A DNA stretch of 64,000 bases from Planctomycetota bacterium (GCA_023150555.1 JAKLKQ010000019.1:43476-107475); one strand, 5' to 3'; shown: positions 8,901 to 17,794, counted from the stretch's first letter. A program made the numbers and translations. Notes: generated by a model not told the origin, from the sequence alone.

Positions 8901-11065
8901 AGCAGCGGGCGCTGGTTGAAGAAGAGCGCGTCGTCGGTGTAGGGGCGCGTGGCGTCGTGGACGCCCGGGTTGTACGGGTAGCGCATCAGCCACTTGATGC
9001 GGCCCGAGAGCGCGTCCAGCGAGGCGACGGCGCCGGCGTTGGTGCCGACGTACACGGTGCCCTCGTGGTACAGCGGCGGCGAGGTGAAGCTGCGGATGCG
9101 GTTGCGGCGCTTCTCGGCGAACCCGCCGCTGAACTTGCCCGGCTGCAGGCGGCAGAGATCGCTGCGCCAGCGGATGCGCCCCGTCGCGCTGTCGAAGGCG
9201 ATCACGCCGTACTCGCTGTCGGTGTGCGTCTCGCCTTCGATGTTGTCCAGCACGTACGTCGCGAAGACCGTGCGCGGCCCGCCGGCGGGCGCGGCCTCGA
9301 AGCGCATGCGCGACTCCTCGACCGTCGACGCCGCGATGGGGCCGTAGGCCCACTTGAGCTGCCCCGTCACTTCGTCGAGCGCCACCAGCGACGGGCTGAC
9401 CTTGAACATGGGCGTGAAGACCAGGCCGTCCTGCACCAGCACGTCCTCTTCGGGGTACTGGCGCTCGCGGCCGTTCTGCCAGACCGCGCGGCCGCCCAGG
9501 TCGTTGGTCCAGCGCAGTTCGCCGTTCAGGAGCGAGCGCGAGTAGATGATGTTCTTGTGGCGGTAGACGACGCTGTTGGCCGCCACCACCGGCTGGCTGA
9601 AGACGTAGAAGTCCTTGCGCGAGCCCGGCAGCGTGTCGATCCAGACGGGCTCCTGGATCGCCAGCGGGTCGGCGCTGGGCAGATGCAGCGTGTAGTCGTC
9701 GGCCGCCAGGTTCGGCGCGCTGGCGATCTGGCTGTGGAACGGCGGCTTGGTGTAGGTCGCGGTGTTCAGGACCTTGCGGAAGTTGGCCAGCGCCGGGCCG
9801 GACAGGCCGCCGTCGCCTTCTGTGGCCGCGGGAATCTTGGGGTCCTTGACGCCGAGCATCTTCTCGCAGAGCGCGATCTTGAGGTCCAGCTCGGCGGTGC
9901 GGCAGTCGGACTCGGGGAAGAAGTCGCGGATGGTGCGGAAGTTTTCCAGCGCGGCGAGGTAGTGCCCGGTATCCAGCGCGGCGTTGCCGAGTTCGAAGAG
10001 CGCGTTATCGCCGTAGCTGGTGGCGAGCATCGAATCGACGACCTCGGAGAGGCCGATCAGGCTGTACTGGCGACGCGCCTGTTCGTAGGACTCCTTCGCG
10101 CGCGCGTCGAACATGGTGCGGTAGAAGGCCAGGTCGGGCTTGGGGAAGTTCAGTATGCGACGCTGCACGTACTGTGCCACCGGCACGTACACGCCGAACT
10201 GCGAGACGCGGTACAGCACGTTGGGCGACTTGGCCAGGATGGAATCGAAGAGCGTCTTGTAGATCTTCAGCGCCTCGCGGAACTGGCCCTCGCGCTCCTT
10301 CTGGATGCCCGCGTCGACCAGTGCGTTGGCGCGGTCGTTGGTGTCGATGATATTCAGCGTGTAGAAGGTCTTCTCCGACGAGAGTTCCATCTGCTTCTCG
10401 TCGCGCCGCCAGCGCTGGAGCGCGCCGCCGTTGATGTGCCCGACGAGGTCCGGCCGGTAGTTCGCGTACTCGTCCAGGTACGGGTTCGGCAGCGTGCCCG
10501 CCGGCGGATGGTGGAAGAAGAGGTGCTCGGGAATGGTCTCCTTGCCGCCGCCCGGCGCCTGCCACAGCAGGCGCACGCCGCCGTCGCCCGCGCTGTTGAA
10601 GTACGCCAGCTTGACCGGGTGGTCGCCGGCCTGGAGTTGAACGGTCTTCTCGACTTCCTGCATGCCGTGCGTGCCGCCGTTGTCGATCAGGAGCTTGCCG
10701 TCGAAGTACAGCGCCGCGCCGTCGTCGCTCACCACGGCGAACTTGTAGTGCCCGGCCTTGGGGATGCGCACGACGCCGGTCCACTGCGCGTAGACTGCGC
10801 CGGGTTCGACGTACTTGTCCATCGCGGCGAGGTTCGGGAAGTCGATCTTGGGCGTCACGGCCGTTTTGGTGGGCGTCTTGCCGTCAAGGCTCGGGAAGTC
10901 CTTCAACTCGCCCGTCCACTGGTAGAACTCGCCCAGCAGGCCCGGCTTGGCGCCGGCTTGCGCGGGGGCGTCTTCGCCCGCCGAAAGCGCGCACGCTGCG
11001 GCGGCCAGCAGCAGCGCCGGAATTCGAAGCGTTCGGGCAGCGAGTTCACGCGCATTGCGTCGCAT
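5927..11065 (-). CDS. Giant secreted PA14 + TPR-like + PQQ/beta-propeller protein
   Basis: Start chosen at ATG 11065 because GAGAGGG sits 6 nt upstream; this gives 1712 residues with a signal peptide (MRRNA, then LRIPALLLAAAACALSA). Domains in order: a PA14 carbohydrate-binding-like domain (about 40-150: LLGEFYQW, VYAQWTGVVRIPKAGHYKF, DDGAALYFDGKLLIDN); a helical TPR-like stretch (about 220-400); PQQ-type propeller blades (GQLKWAYGP, GRIRWRSDL, GRIKWLMRYP, GKIVWSRP); a second helical region; and a second propeller (GEKCWEASEP, GKLRWRFQV, GQILWQTNPKD). The W-containing blade motifs identify the fold, but the residues that bind PQQ in true dehydrogenases are not evident, so this is probably a BamB-like or binding scaffold. 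It is probably periplasmic or surface-located. Confidence 0.9.
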   Translation of the reverse strand: MRRNARELAARTLRIPALLLAAAACALSAGEDAPAQAGAKPGLLGEFYQWTGELKDFPSLDGKTPTKTAVTPKIDFPNLAAMDKYVEPGAVYAQWTGVVRIPKAGHYKFAVVSDDGAALYFDGKLLIDNGGTHGMQEVEKTVQLQAGDHPVKLAYFNSAGDGGVRLLWQAPGGGKETIPEHLFFHHPPAGTLPNPYLDEYANYRPDLVGHINGGALQRWRRDEKQMELSSEKTFYTLNIIDTNDRANALVDAGIQKEREGQFREALKIYKTLFDSILAKSPNVLYRVSQFGVYVPVAQYVQRRILNFPKPDLAFYRTMFDARAKESYEQARRQYSLIGLSEVVDSMLATSYGDNALFELGNAALDTGHYLAALENFRTIRDFFPESDCRTAELDLKIALCEKMLGVKDPKIPAATEGDGGLSGPALANFRKVLNTATYTKPPFHSQIASAPNLAADDYTLHLPSADPLAIQEPVWIDTLPGSRKDFYVFSQPVVAANSVVYRHKNIIYSRSLLNGELRWTNDLGGRAVWQNGRERQYPEEDVLVQDGLVFTPMFKVSPSLVALDEVTGQLKWAYGPIAASTVEESRMRFEAAPAGGPRTVFATYVLDNIEGETHTDSEYGVIAFDSATGRIRWRSDLCRLQPGKFSGGFAEKRRNRIRSFTSPPLYHEGTVYVGTNAGAVASLDALSGRIKWLMRYPYNPGVHDATRPYTDDALFFNQRPLLIGELLYLLPVDSYLMMCLDRGTGKIVWSRPKLGHSFHYFLGPISTGELVWVTKGRNKQGYNVHWVRPPIELLDPKTGQTTWKAPDLIAEDDQPVMKSWIYGKDYAWMDFNIQEFDTAARPFLSSDDTVYITQWRNLNTRDWMTRYVFHLAAVDLKNRKIVNRRRYLTGGLLAALDETIREAAPASYKAYSDLPHKDKQIQDCMAVAKSVMEDHVPENKYGPFMPFSRLTFDRYGTRFELRFGPREIQMVYDRSAVRQALAKRNDPEANFANAELALGESRLDEASALLKGCLEAINPEDLDFRAMINQQLFRVHKRVARSGIRAGLPDKELANALGMSRTASTLAEEIETLFALSEAYQRKGDLDSAARCLRSIIAIYGHHEYPIPGVSNAVPEIILQTALGVMDRAGDYVKNTIYSQEMGRALNLLKKGLPLYLSTVSPLPKNLTVRAGEYAARRLASLQRADPEFAKRNGALAADKLVGRGVDEQMHRIWEFPATDTAQKILAGLFESSVKEHDSASRLRLWQLADAARVSGLDVPEAYRKLVTAPPPPKPDALSGAVEQHVQKFEDAEGTAWMIAERNGDRAIDPQRLFLAGRVKKKLDNRFLLHCWDVKSGEKCWEASEPRGNDWFTDLRLRGTGQEPGFFEAFCHGDLVVVHGLFDVLAFNLKDGKLRWRFQVPFDFEIKHAVMSGDLMVLAGKAETLALYLPTNSPAGEVAWQEKEAGDLYEAPYFHGDRLVEVRKLPFNVTVRYRATGKLIGRLELPDLSLADEHPLFENGPAALPLAHFGKRLLVTDTWYYIAIDIERLAVEWKRLIDANDATREPPLRFALNDKYINVLKEDYDVKVCYQLDAQTGQILWQTNPKDANSPQPLHSVILDGETVYGLGVHPGQGFFVVAREAATGKLLFNQKEEGYQEKPKVALLPRLYGNTLVALVQDRQDMQLRVFDAKTGKGVHKIELKGVGPFGEHGRMSATVQGGRPAMMNKEELRF

Positions 11066-11357
11066 GGGCATCCCTCTCGAGGATTTCACAGGGCAACAAG
11101 GCTCCCGGCGGGCCGTACGCCGGCCCGGCAACCTATTTCTGTATAGGCAGTTAGCGGGGCACGATAACCCCCATCGCAGTACCTCTTAGCTACACCGCAA
11201 AGGCTGGAGAAGGCCGAAATTCATAGATCAAAAGATGGCATTGCCACCATTTACGACCCGATAAAGCCGTGCCTGTTCAGGACCTGCCGGATCGGCTACC
11301 ATATTAACCACGCGGCCGAAGCCGCCGTTACGCCGAGTGCGCTCCCCGGGAAGCCCC
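11066..11357. promoter_or_regulatory. Divergent promoter region between the giant propeller and U32 genes
   Basis: This 292-bp spacer separates divergent genes. On the minus strand TATACA (near 11140) could be a -10 for the propeller gene; it lies in a small dyad, CCTAT/ATAGG (11132-11136, 11143-11147). No other structure is clear. Confidence 0.35.
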
Positions 11358-14006
11358 ATGACGTCCGTCGTTCATCCTCCTTATAGAGACGCTGGCAGAG
11401 CGGAAGATCCGCCGGAACCGCAGGCTCCGCAGGGCGAATACGCGCCCGCCGCGCCCGCACCCGAGCTCCTTCCCGCGCCGCGTTCCGGAAAGAGCGCCTC
11501 CGCCGTGGAACTGCTCGCGCCCGCGGGGGGCCTCGACTGCGGCTACGCGGCGTTTTACTACGGCGCCGACGCGATCTACCTGGGCCTGAAGAAGTTCAGC
11601 GCGCGGGCCGAGGCCGAGAACTTCACGCTCGAGGAACTCGACGCCGTCACCGCCTTCGCCCACGCGCAGACGCCGCGCCGGCGCGTCTTCGTCACCGTCA
11701 ACACGGTGATCCGGCAGGACGAGATGCACGAGCTGATCGAGGCGCTCGCCGCGCTGGAAGCCATCGGCGTCGACGCGCTGATCGTGCAGGACCTGGGCGT
11801 GCTTCACGCCGTGCGCAAGCACTTCCCGAAGCTGGAACTCCACGCCAGCACGCAGATGGCCGTGCACAACCGGGCCGGCGCGGAAGCGCTGGCGCGGCTG
11901 GGCTTCACGCGCGTGGTGCTGGCGCGCGAGCTGACGCTGGAGGAGATCGAAGAGATCACCCGCGCGGCGCCCATCGAGACCGAAGTCTTCGTGCATGGGG
12001 CGCTGTGCTACGCCTACAGCGGCCTGTGCCTGTTCAGTTCGCAGACGCTGGGCCGCAGCGGCAACCGCGGGCAGTGCGCCTACAGCTGCCGCGACGACTA
12101 CACCGTCACCGGCGCGCCCGCGACCCTGCGCGACGGTTCGCCGACCAAGCGAGACCCGCGCACCGGCTTCCCGTTCTCGATGAAGGACCTGGCCCTGCCC
12201 GACCACCTCGATGCGCTGCGCGGCGCCGGCGTGGCCTGTTTCAAGATCGAGGGGCGCAAGAAGAACGCGCTCTACGTCGCCAGCTCCACCGACTACTACC
12301 GCCGCCTGATCGACGGCACGATGGACCCCAACGCGCGCCCCGACTACGAGGCCGACCTGCAGACCGTCTTCAGCCGCCCGTGGACGCGCCTGTTCCTGGA
12401 CAGCCACAAGGACAAGGAGGTCGCCGACCGCGATACCGTCGGACACCGCGGCACGCCCATCGGCAAAGTCGAAAGGGTCGAGCGCATCGCTGCCGGCGAC
12501 GAGCGCGCGTGGCTCTGCTTCACCACCGCCCGCCGCATCGAACGCTTCGATGGGCTACAGATCGATCTCCCCAAGCTCGGACGGCCCTTCGGCTTCTCCG
12601 TCGGCGAACTGCGCATCGTCGAAAAGGCGCGGCGGCGCGAGGCCTTCGAGGCGCCGGAAGGCGCGCGGGTGGAAGTCGCGCTGCCCGAGAACTACCCCAC
12701 GCTGCCGCAGGGCGCGCCGATCTACTGCGCGTCCTCGCAGGCCGTGAAGCAGCGCTACCGCTTCGAGACGCCCAAGGCGGGGCTCTTCCGCGCGCGCCAC
12801 GCGCTCCACGTGAAGGGCGAACTGACTCGCGCGAGCCTGAAGATCCGGCTGGGTCTCGCGCATCCGGACGCGAACGGCGGTCCGCGCGCCGAGGCCGAGC
12901 TGAAGGGCCCCTTCGAGCCCGCCAAGGACCCGGCCAAGACCGAAGCCGCGTTCCTGACCGCTTTCGAGAAACTCGGCAACACGCGCTTCACCTTATCGCT
13001 GGCCGAGCTGGTCAACCTCGAAGGCCTGTTCGTGCCCGTCTCGCAGCTCAACAACGTGCGCCGCGAACTCGTCGCTGACCTGGACGCGCAGCTTGACCGC
13101 GCGCAGTTCGCGCGGGTCGAGGCCTCCGCGAAGGACTACCTCGACCTCCCCGCGAAGCCGCCTTCCATCGAGGCGCAGTGGTCGGCGAAGGTCGACCGCA
13201 TCGGCTTCGTGGACGCGTTCGAGGCCGAGGACTGGCGCGGGCTCGACGAGATCGTCGTCGACATCGCGCGCGATCCGCTGCCGAACCTCCAGGGCCGCCT
13301 GGACGAACTGGGCGCGGCACTGGGCCGCGATAAAGTCCGCCTGGCGCTGCCGGCGATCACGCGCAAGTGGGAAGAGAAGGGGATCCGGCAGAAGATCGAA
13401 AAGCTGCGCGCTGCCGGCTGGCGCAAGTGGGAGGGCTCGAACCTCGCCGCGTGGAGCTACCTCGCCGCCGATCCGGCTTCGGAGAAGCAGAACCTGGACC
13501 TGGCCGCCGACTGGGCGCTTTACACGGTGAACACCGCCGCCGCGCAACAGCTGCTCGAGATGGGCTGCACGCGCTTCGCGCTCTCGCCCGAGGACGGCGT
13601 GGCGAACATGCGCGCGCTGCTGCGGGTCTTCGGCGAACAGGCCGTGGTGATCGTGCACCAGGATACGCCGCTGTTCGTGGCCGAGTCCTGCGCGTACGCG
13701 AACCTGATCGGCGGCTGCCCGGGCAAGGCCAACTGCCTCTTCGAGAGCATGGAAATGACGTCGAGCCACGGCGAGAAGGTGACCGCCCTGGATTATCACT
13801 GCCGCACGATCGTGCTCAACCGCGGGCCCTTCTGCCTCGGCACGCGCATCAAGGAGCTGGAAGGCGCCGGCGCGCGCCGCTTCCGCGCCGACTTCCTGTA
13901 CCGGCCCTTCGCGCCGCTGGCCGTGCGGCAGGCCTGGCGCACCCTGCGCGCCGGGCTGAACGTCCCCGGCGGCCACGCCGCCAACTTCGACCGCGGAATT
14001 CTGTAG
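11358..14006 (+). CDS. U32 family peptidase / RlhA-like protein with DUF3656-type C-terminus
   Basis: Start ATG 11358 follows GGGAAG at about 5 nt; an in-frame GTG lies at 11337. The product is about 882 residues. The U32 core begins at ELLAPAGGLDCGYAAFYYGA, and the family signature EVFVHGALCYAYSGLCLFS (about 209-227) contains the two conserved Cys. Later GRSGNRGQCAYSC adds further Cys, and CPGKANC (about 787) lies near the C-terminus. Members include collagenase-like proteins and the tRNA/rRNA hydroxylation proteins TrhP and RlhA, where the Cys residues are thought to hold an Fe-S cluster. The long form with a DUF3656-like C-terminal half fits the RlhA-like subgroup. RNA modification is more likely than proteolysis; this is inference from the family. 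Confidence 0.9.
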   Translation: MTSVVHPPYRDAGRAEDPPEPQAPQGEYAPAAPAPELLPAPRSGKSASAVELLAPAGGLDCGYAAFYYGADAIYLGLKKFSARAEAENFTLEELDAVTAFAHAQTPRRRVFVTVNTVIRQDEMHELIEALAALEAIGVDALIVQDLGVLHAVRKHFPKLELHASTQMAVHNRAGAEALARLGFTRVVLARELTLEEIEEITRAAPIETEVFVHGALCYAYSGLCLFSSQTLGRSGNRGQCAYSCRDDYTVTGAPATLRDGSPTKRDPRTGFPFSMKDLALPDHLDALRGAGVACFKIEGRKKNALYVASSTDYYRRLIDGTMDPNARPDYEADLQTVFSRPWTRLFLDSHKDKEVADRDTVGHRGTPIGKVERVERIAAGDERAWLCFTTARRIERFDGLQIDLPKLGRPFGFSVGELRIVEKARRREAFEAPEGARVEVALPENYPTLPQGAPIYCASSQAVKQRYRFETPKAGLFRARHALHVKGELTRASLKIRLGLAHPDANGGPRAEAELKGPFEPAKDPAKTEAAFLTAFEKLGNTRFTLSLAELVNLEGLFVPVSQLNNVRRELVADLDAQLDRAQFARVEASAKDYLDLPAKPPSIEAQWSAKVDRIGFVDAFEAEDWRGLDEIVVDIARDPLPNLQGRLDELGAALGRDKVRLALPAITRKWEEKGIRQKIEKLRAAGWRKWEGSNLAAWSYLAADPASEKQNLDLAADWALYTVNTAAAQQLLEMGCTRFALSPEDGVANMRALLRVFGEQAVVIVHQDTPLFVAESCAYANLIGGCPGKANCLFESMEMTSSHGEKVTALDYHCRTIVLNRGPFCLGTRIKELEGAGARRFRADFLYRPFAPLAVRQAWRTLRAGLNVPGGHAANFDRGIL

Positions 14007-14099
14007 CAAGGCTCATCTTCTTTCTTGCGGTGGGCGGCGAATTTCATAAGCTGTGGGCGTCTGCCTGACCCCGAAGATGATGCCACCGGACGAACGCCC

Positions 14100-15434
14100 A
14101 TGAAAAAGGCCACTTCCACCCGCAAGGGCAAGGCCACCGCGCAGCGCAGCAACGGCAAGCATCCGCCCGCCCGCGGCAACCGCGCCGAGGCCTACGTGCC
14201 GGCCTTCGTCAGCGACCGCAGCCTGGATGCCGGCGTGCGCTGCAGCTCGCCGGGCAACAGCCCGATGCTGGACCCGCTGCAGTTCGTGCCCGCCGAGGTC
14301 CACCGCACGCCGCCGGAGATCATGAGGTTCGACCTGGGCAAGCGCATCCGCGAGCTGGTGAAGCTGCACGGCACGCCGCTGATGGTGATCAGCAAAGAGG
14401 CGCTGATCGAGGAGTACCAGCGCTTCAAGCGCCTGCTGCCGCGCGTGGACCTGTACTACGCGATCAAGGCCAATCCGCACCCCGACATCCTGAAGACCTT
14501 CCGCGACCTGGGCGGCTTCTACGACGTCGCCAGCGAAGGCGAGATGCGCCACGTGCTGGCGCAGGGCGTCAAGCCCTCGAAGATCATCTTCGCCAACACG
14601 GTCAAGCGCCCGGAGGCGCTGCAGTTCGCGCACAAGGCGAAGGTGAACTTCGCGACCTTCGACAACGAGCCGGAACTCTACAAGATCGCCAAGTACGCGC
14701 CCGGCTGCCGGGTGCTGGCGCGGCTGAAGGTCAGCAACCTGGGCAGCATCGTCGAACTGAGCCTGAAGTTCGGCGCCGACCAGGAGGCCATCGTGCCGCT
14801 GCTGTCGAAGGCACGCAGCCTGGGCCTGAAGCCCGAAGGCGTCTCGTTCCACGTCGGCAGCCAGTGCACCAACTTCGAGAACTACCAGCGCGCGCTGGAG
14901 GTGACCGCGGAGATCATGCGCGAGGCCGGCGAGCGCGGCATCGAGTTCAAGACGGTGGACATCGGCGGCGGCTTCCCGATCAAGCACTTCAAGACCGACA
15001 CCGTGAATCTGGAAACGTTCGCCAACCAGATGCGCCGCGAACTGAACCGCCTCTTCCCCGAATCGGTGCAGATCATCGCCGAGCCCGGGCGCGCGCTGGC
15101 CGGCCCCGCCGGCATGCTGATCACGCGCGTGGTGGGCCGCAGCATCCGCAACAACAAGAACTACTACTACCTCGACGACGGCGTCTACGGCGACTTCTCG
15201 GGGATCGTCTTCGATCATTGCAAGTACGAGTTCAAGACGCTCAAAAAAACGCAGAAGTTCTTCAGCATCATCGCCGGGCCCACCTGCGACAGCTTCGACA
15301 CGCTCTCGTTGAGCGAGGAGTTGCCCGAGCTGGACGTCGGCGACGTGGTGTACGTGCAGAGCATCGGCGCCTACAGCTGCGCCAGCGCGCTGACCTTCAA
15401 CGGCATCCGCCCCGCGAAGGTGATCGTCGTATAG
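14100..15434 (+). CDS. Fold-III PLP-dependent ornithine/diaminopimelate-type decarboxylase, most like ornithine decarboxylase
   Basis: A 444-residue protein starting at ATG 14100 (MKKATSTRK) with a Lys/Arg-rich N-terminal tail. The alanine-racemase-fold barrel carries YYAIKANP with the PLP Lys at about 123, FHVGSQC, DIGGGFP (phosphate-binding Gly loop) and EPGRALAG. The C-terminal half carries IAGPTCDSFD with Cys at about 396, the catalytic Cys-Asp pair typical of eukaryote-like ornithine and lysine/ornithine decarboxylases rather than LysA. Reaction: ornithine to putrescine in polyamine synthesis, cytosolic. A dual lysine/ornithine activity is possible. No strong Shine-Dalgarno is seen. The gene is convergent with the enolase-superfamily gene across two hairpins. 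Confidence 0.88.
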   Translation: MKKATSTRKGKATAQRSNGKHPPARGNRAEAYVPAFVSDRSLDAGVRCSSPGNSPMLDPLQFVPAEVHRTPPEIMRFDLGKRIRELVKLHGTPLMVISKEALIEEYQRFKRLLPRVDLYYAIKANPHPDILKTFRDLGGFYDVASEGEMRHVLAQGVKPSKIIFANTVKRPEALQFAHKAKVNFATFDNEPELYKIAKYAPGCRVLARLKVSNLGSIVELSLKFGADQEAIVPLLSKARSLGLKPEGVSFHVGSQCTNFENYQRALEVTAEIMREAGERGIEFKTVDIGGGFPIKHFKTDTVNLETFANQMRRELNRLFPESVQIIAEPGRALAGPAGMLITRVVGRSIRNNKNYYYLDDGVYGDFSGIVFDHCKYEFKTLKKTQKFFSIIAGPTCDSFDTLSLSEELPELDVGDVVYVQSIGAYSCASALTFNGIRPAKVIVV

Positions 15435-15472
15435 CTATCGGCTCTTGGCGGTCAGCTTTCGGTTTCTTGAAT

Positions 15473-15570
15473 CGGTTCGGCGCAGGCGACATCGTGCGCC
15501 GTGCCGCGGCCGAACCGTGTGAATTCGGAATCCTGGGGCGGCACGCGATCTTCGATCGCACTTGCCCCAG
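15473..15570. terminator. Two strong hairpins between convergent genes
   Basis: The first has arms CGGTTCGG (15473-15480) and CCGAACCG (15510-15517), with CGGCGCA/TGCGCCG nested inside. The second has outer arms CTGGGGC/GCCCCAG (15533-15539, 15564-15570) and inner arms GCGATC/GATCGC (15545-15550, 15554-15559). No T-run follows, so factor-independent termination is uncertain, but the placement suits a shared bidirectional terminator. Confidence 0.45.
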
Positions 15571-15610
15571 GTTACCTTAATCCGCGCCTTCGGCGCTCAT
15601 TCAGAATGAG

Positions 15611-16816
15611 CTACGCGCGTTCGTACAGAACCTGCACCGTCGCGTCGGGGCGGCGGCGGGCGCTTTCCTTGAGCTTGAGGCCCAAGCCGGGGGAGGACGG
15701 CGGCAGCAGCCGACCGTCTTTCAGCTCGAAGGAGTGGTCGGCCAGTTCGCGGTAGAAGCCCTTCGTGTATGCGCGCACCATCTCCTGCATCCAGGTGTTC
15801 GGCGCGTGCGCGGCCAGGTGCAGCGACGCGGCCAGCGTGGCCGGGCCGGTGCAGTCGTGGAAGATCACCCCGCGGTTGTGCGCCTCGGCCAGCACGCCGA
15901 TCTTGCGGGCCTCGCTGATGCCGCCGGTCCACGTCGCGTCGGTCATCACCACGTCGCAGGCCTCGGCGTCCAGCAGCGCCTGCACGCCGTAGCGCGTCAG
16001 CACCAGTTCGCTGGCGCAGATGGGCGTCTTCGTGCTGCGGCGCAGTTCGGCCAGCGTCTTCGCGTGGTCGGGCCGGATCAGGTCCTCCAGCAGCGCGGGG
16101 CGGTACGGCTCGAGCGCCTCGGCGATGGTGCGCGCCGCCGAAAGGGACCAGTAGCCGTGGCCTTCGAGGATGATCTCCATCTTGTCGCCGACGGCGTCGC
16201 GGATCTGCCGGAAGGGCCGCAGGCCGCGTTCGAGGTCCGGCTTCGAGATGTACTGCCCGTTCGCGGCGGGCGCGAAGGGGTCGAAGGGCCAGATCTTCAT
16301 CGCGCGCAGCCCGTCGTCGAGCAGGCTTTGCGCGAGCAGTCCCGCGTCGCCTTCGCTCCACTGGCCGTAGTCGTCGGGCGTCGTTCGGGGTGAGGTCGCT
16401 GAACTGCGCGGGCTGCCGGGCGTGCCCTGCGCGTAGCCTTCGCTGGCGCAAGTGTTGTACACCGGCACGCCGGCGGGGTGGCTGGTGCCGCCCAGGAGCT
16501 GCCAGACCGGCTGCTTCGTGTGTTGCCCGAGCAGGTCCCACAGCGCGACGTCGACGGCGCTGAGGCAGCGCATCTCCACGCCGCGGTTGCCGTAGACGTG
16601 GCTGGCGTCGTACGACGCGCGCCAGAAGGCTTCGATCTGCAGCGCGTCGCGCCCCGCAAGCTGCGGCAGCAGGACCTCCTTCAGGAAAGCGCAGGCCGTC
16701 TGCGGCGTGTAGTAGGTCTCGCCGAGGCCCGTGAGGCCCGCGTCGGTCGTCAGCTCCAGAAAGGTGATGTTGGGCCAGGCGGCGAAGTGCGTCGCCGTCG
16801 CGCGGACGATCTTCAT
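15611..16816 (-). CDS. Enolase-superfamily (mandelate racemase/muconate lactonizing type) dehydratase
   Basis: Start at ATG 16816; its first bases overlap the upstream SDR stop (ATGA), so the pair is translationally coupled. Product 401 residues. The N-terminal capping domain (ITFLELTTDAGLTGLGETYY, then SAVDVALWDLLG) is followed by the barrel with AMKIWPFD (Lys about 174), ILEGHGYW, LLEDLIRP and ICASE (three metal-ligand acids), TDATWTGGISEARKIG and FHDCTGP (His-Asp pair). These are the expected catalytic positions of MR-type sugar-acid dehydratases or racemases. With the SDR it probably forms a sugar-acid degradation pair. Oddity: residues about 132-146 (GSPRSSATSPRTTP) look like the wrong frame; see findings. 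Confidence 0.9.
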   Translation of the reverse strand: MKIVRATATHFAAWPNITFLELTTDAGLTGLGETYYTPQTACAFLKEVLLPQLAGRDALQIEAFWRASYDASHVYGNRGVEMRCLSAVDVALWDLLGQHTKQPVWQLLGGTSHPAGVPVYNTCASEGYAQGTPGSPRSSATSPRTTPDDYGQWSEGDAGLLAQSLLDDGLRAMKIWPFDPFAPAANGQYISKPDLERGLRPFRQIRDAVGDKMEIILEGHGYWSLSAARTIAEALEPYRPALLEDLIRPDHAKTLAELRRSTKTPICASELVLTRYGVQALLDAEACDVVMTDATWTGGISEARKIGVLAEAHNRGVIFHDCTGPATLAASLHLAAHAPNTWMQEMVRAYTKGFYRELADHSFELKDGRLLPPSSPGLGLKLKESARRRPDATVQVLYERA

Positions 16817-17622
16817 GCTTCGCCTTCCTTTTTCGTGGTCACCGACGTCAGCGAGAGGCCGCCGTCGAGCACGAGCGACTGGCCCGTGACGTGCCGGTTG
16901 GCCGGGTCGCACAGCCACGCCACCGCCGCGGCGACCTCGGCGGGATCGATCAGCCGCTGCGTCGGGACGTTGCGGCGCGCTTTCTCGCGCGCGGGGGGAT
17001 TCTTCTTCCACAGCATGGCGCTGAGGCCCGCGTCGACATACCCCGGCGCGACCTCGTTGACCAGGATGTCGAACGGCGCCAGTTCCAGCGCCATGCACTG
17101 GCTCAGCATCCGCAGGCCCGCCTTCGCGACGCAGTAGGTGGGGATGTGCACGTGCGGGCGCTGCCCGGCCCAGCTGCCGACGAAGACCACGCGCCCCGGC
17201 TTCTTCGCCGCGAGCAGTTCCTGCACGCCCGCGTGCGCGAGATGGAAGGCGCCGTGCAGATTCACGTCCAGCTCGCGCGCGAACTGTTCGGGCGTCACCG
17301 CGCGGAAGTCGGCCAGCGTCACGATCGCCGCGTTGGGCACGATCAGCGCCGGCGCGCCGAAGTCCTTGGCCGCCGCGCGCACCCACGCGCCCACGGCTTG
17401 GGCGTCCGCCACGTCCACGCGGTCGTAACGCGCGCGCACTCCGGCGCCGCGGACTTCCTTCAGGAAGGGCTCGGCCTCGGCGGGGTCCTTCACGTCGCCC
17501 AGCGCCACGTGCGCGCCCTGGTGGGCCAGCGTGAGCGCGATGGCGCGGCCGATGTCGCCCAGGGCGCCGCTGACGATCGCGGCCTGGCCGGCGAGCGGTT
17601 TCGGTTGGCTCGTTTGGGTCAT
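16813..17622 (-). CDS. Short-chain dehydrogenase/reductase (SDR)
   Basis: A 269-residue classical SDR. Nucleotide-binding loop SGALGDIG (18-25), PNAAI (NNAG-like), catalytic Ser150 (VGSWAG), Tyr163 and Lys167 (PTYCVAKAG), and C-terminal VTGQSLVLDGG. It oxidises or reduces an alcohol/carbonyl with NAD(P). Its coupling to the enolase-superfamily gene suggests a sugar-acid or polyol substrate (inference). It is the first gene of the two-gene operon. An IclR-like operator candidate lies 32-48 nt upstream of the start. Confidence 0.93.
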   Translation of the reverse strand: MTQTSQPKPLAGQAAIVSGALGDIGRAIALTLAHQGAHVALGDVKDPAEAEPFLKEVRGAGVRARYDRVDVADAQAVGAWVRAAAKDFGAPALIVPNAAIVTLADFRAVTPEQFARELDVNLHGAFHLAHAGVQELLAAKKPGRVVFVGSWAGQRPHVHIPTYCVAKAGLRMLSQCMALELAPFDILVNEVAPGYVDAGLSAMLWKKNPPAREKARRNVPTQRLIDPAEVAAAVAWLCDPANRHVTGQSLVLDGGLSLTSVTTKKEGEA

Positions 17623-17653
17623 GCGTTGCGCTCCGTCGGCGCCGTCGCCGGTT

Positions 17654-17670
17654 GTTTCACTTTATGGAAC
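17654..17670 (-). promoter_or_regulatory. Imperfect palindrome, IclR/KdgR-like operator candidate
   Basis: GTTTCA-n5-TGGAAC on the plus strand is an imperfect dyad (one mismatch) resembling TGGAAC/GTTCCA-type sites of IclR-family regulators of sugar-acid genes. It lies between the SDR start and a minus-strand TACCAT -10 candidate. No IclR gene is in the window. Confidence 0.45.
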
Positions 17671-17781
17671 AGATGGTACGCCATTCGGCTCCCAGGGTAG
17701 CGCGGCCCCCGAGCGATGCAATACCGCGGCGTGCGGAATTTCACGCCCGGATTCCGTGCTGTGCGGCATAGGACCCGGCCC

Positions 17782-17787
17782 TATAAT
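17782..17787 (+). promoter_or_regulatory. -10 box (TATAAT) 7 nt before the XRE start: leaderless promoter
   Basis: A consensus TATAAT ends 7 nt before ATG 17795, so transcription should begin at or next to the A of the start codon. No Shine-Dalgarno fits the gap. The -35 region is weak. Confidence 0.6.
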
Positions 17788-17794
17788 CGGGCGC

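Noticed and set aside
8261..11146. 961-codon plus-strand frame antisense to the giant propeller gene
   Set aside because: A shadow created by GC-rich third positions; rich in Val/Arg/Ala/His repeats with no domain, while the minus strand has clear PA14 and propeller motifs.
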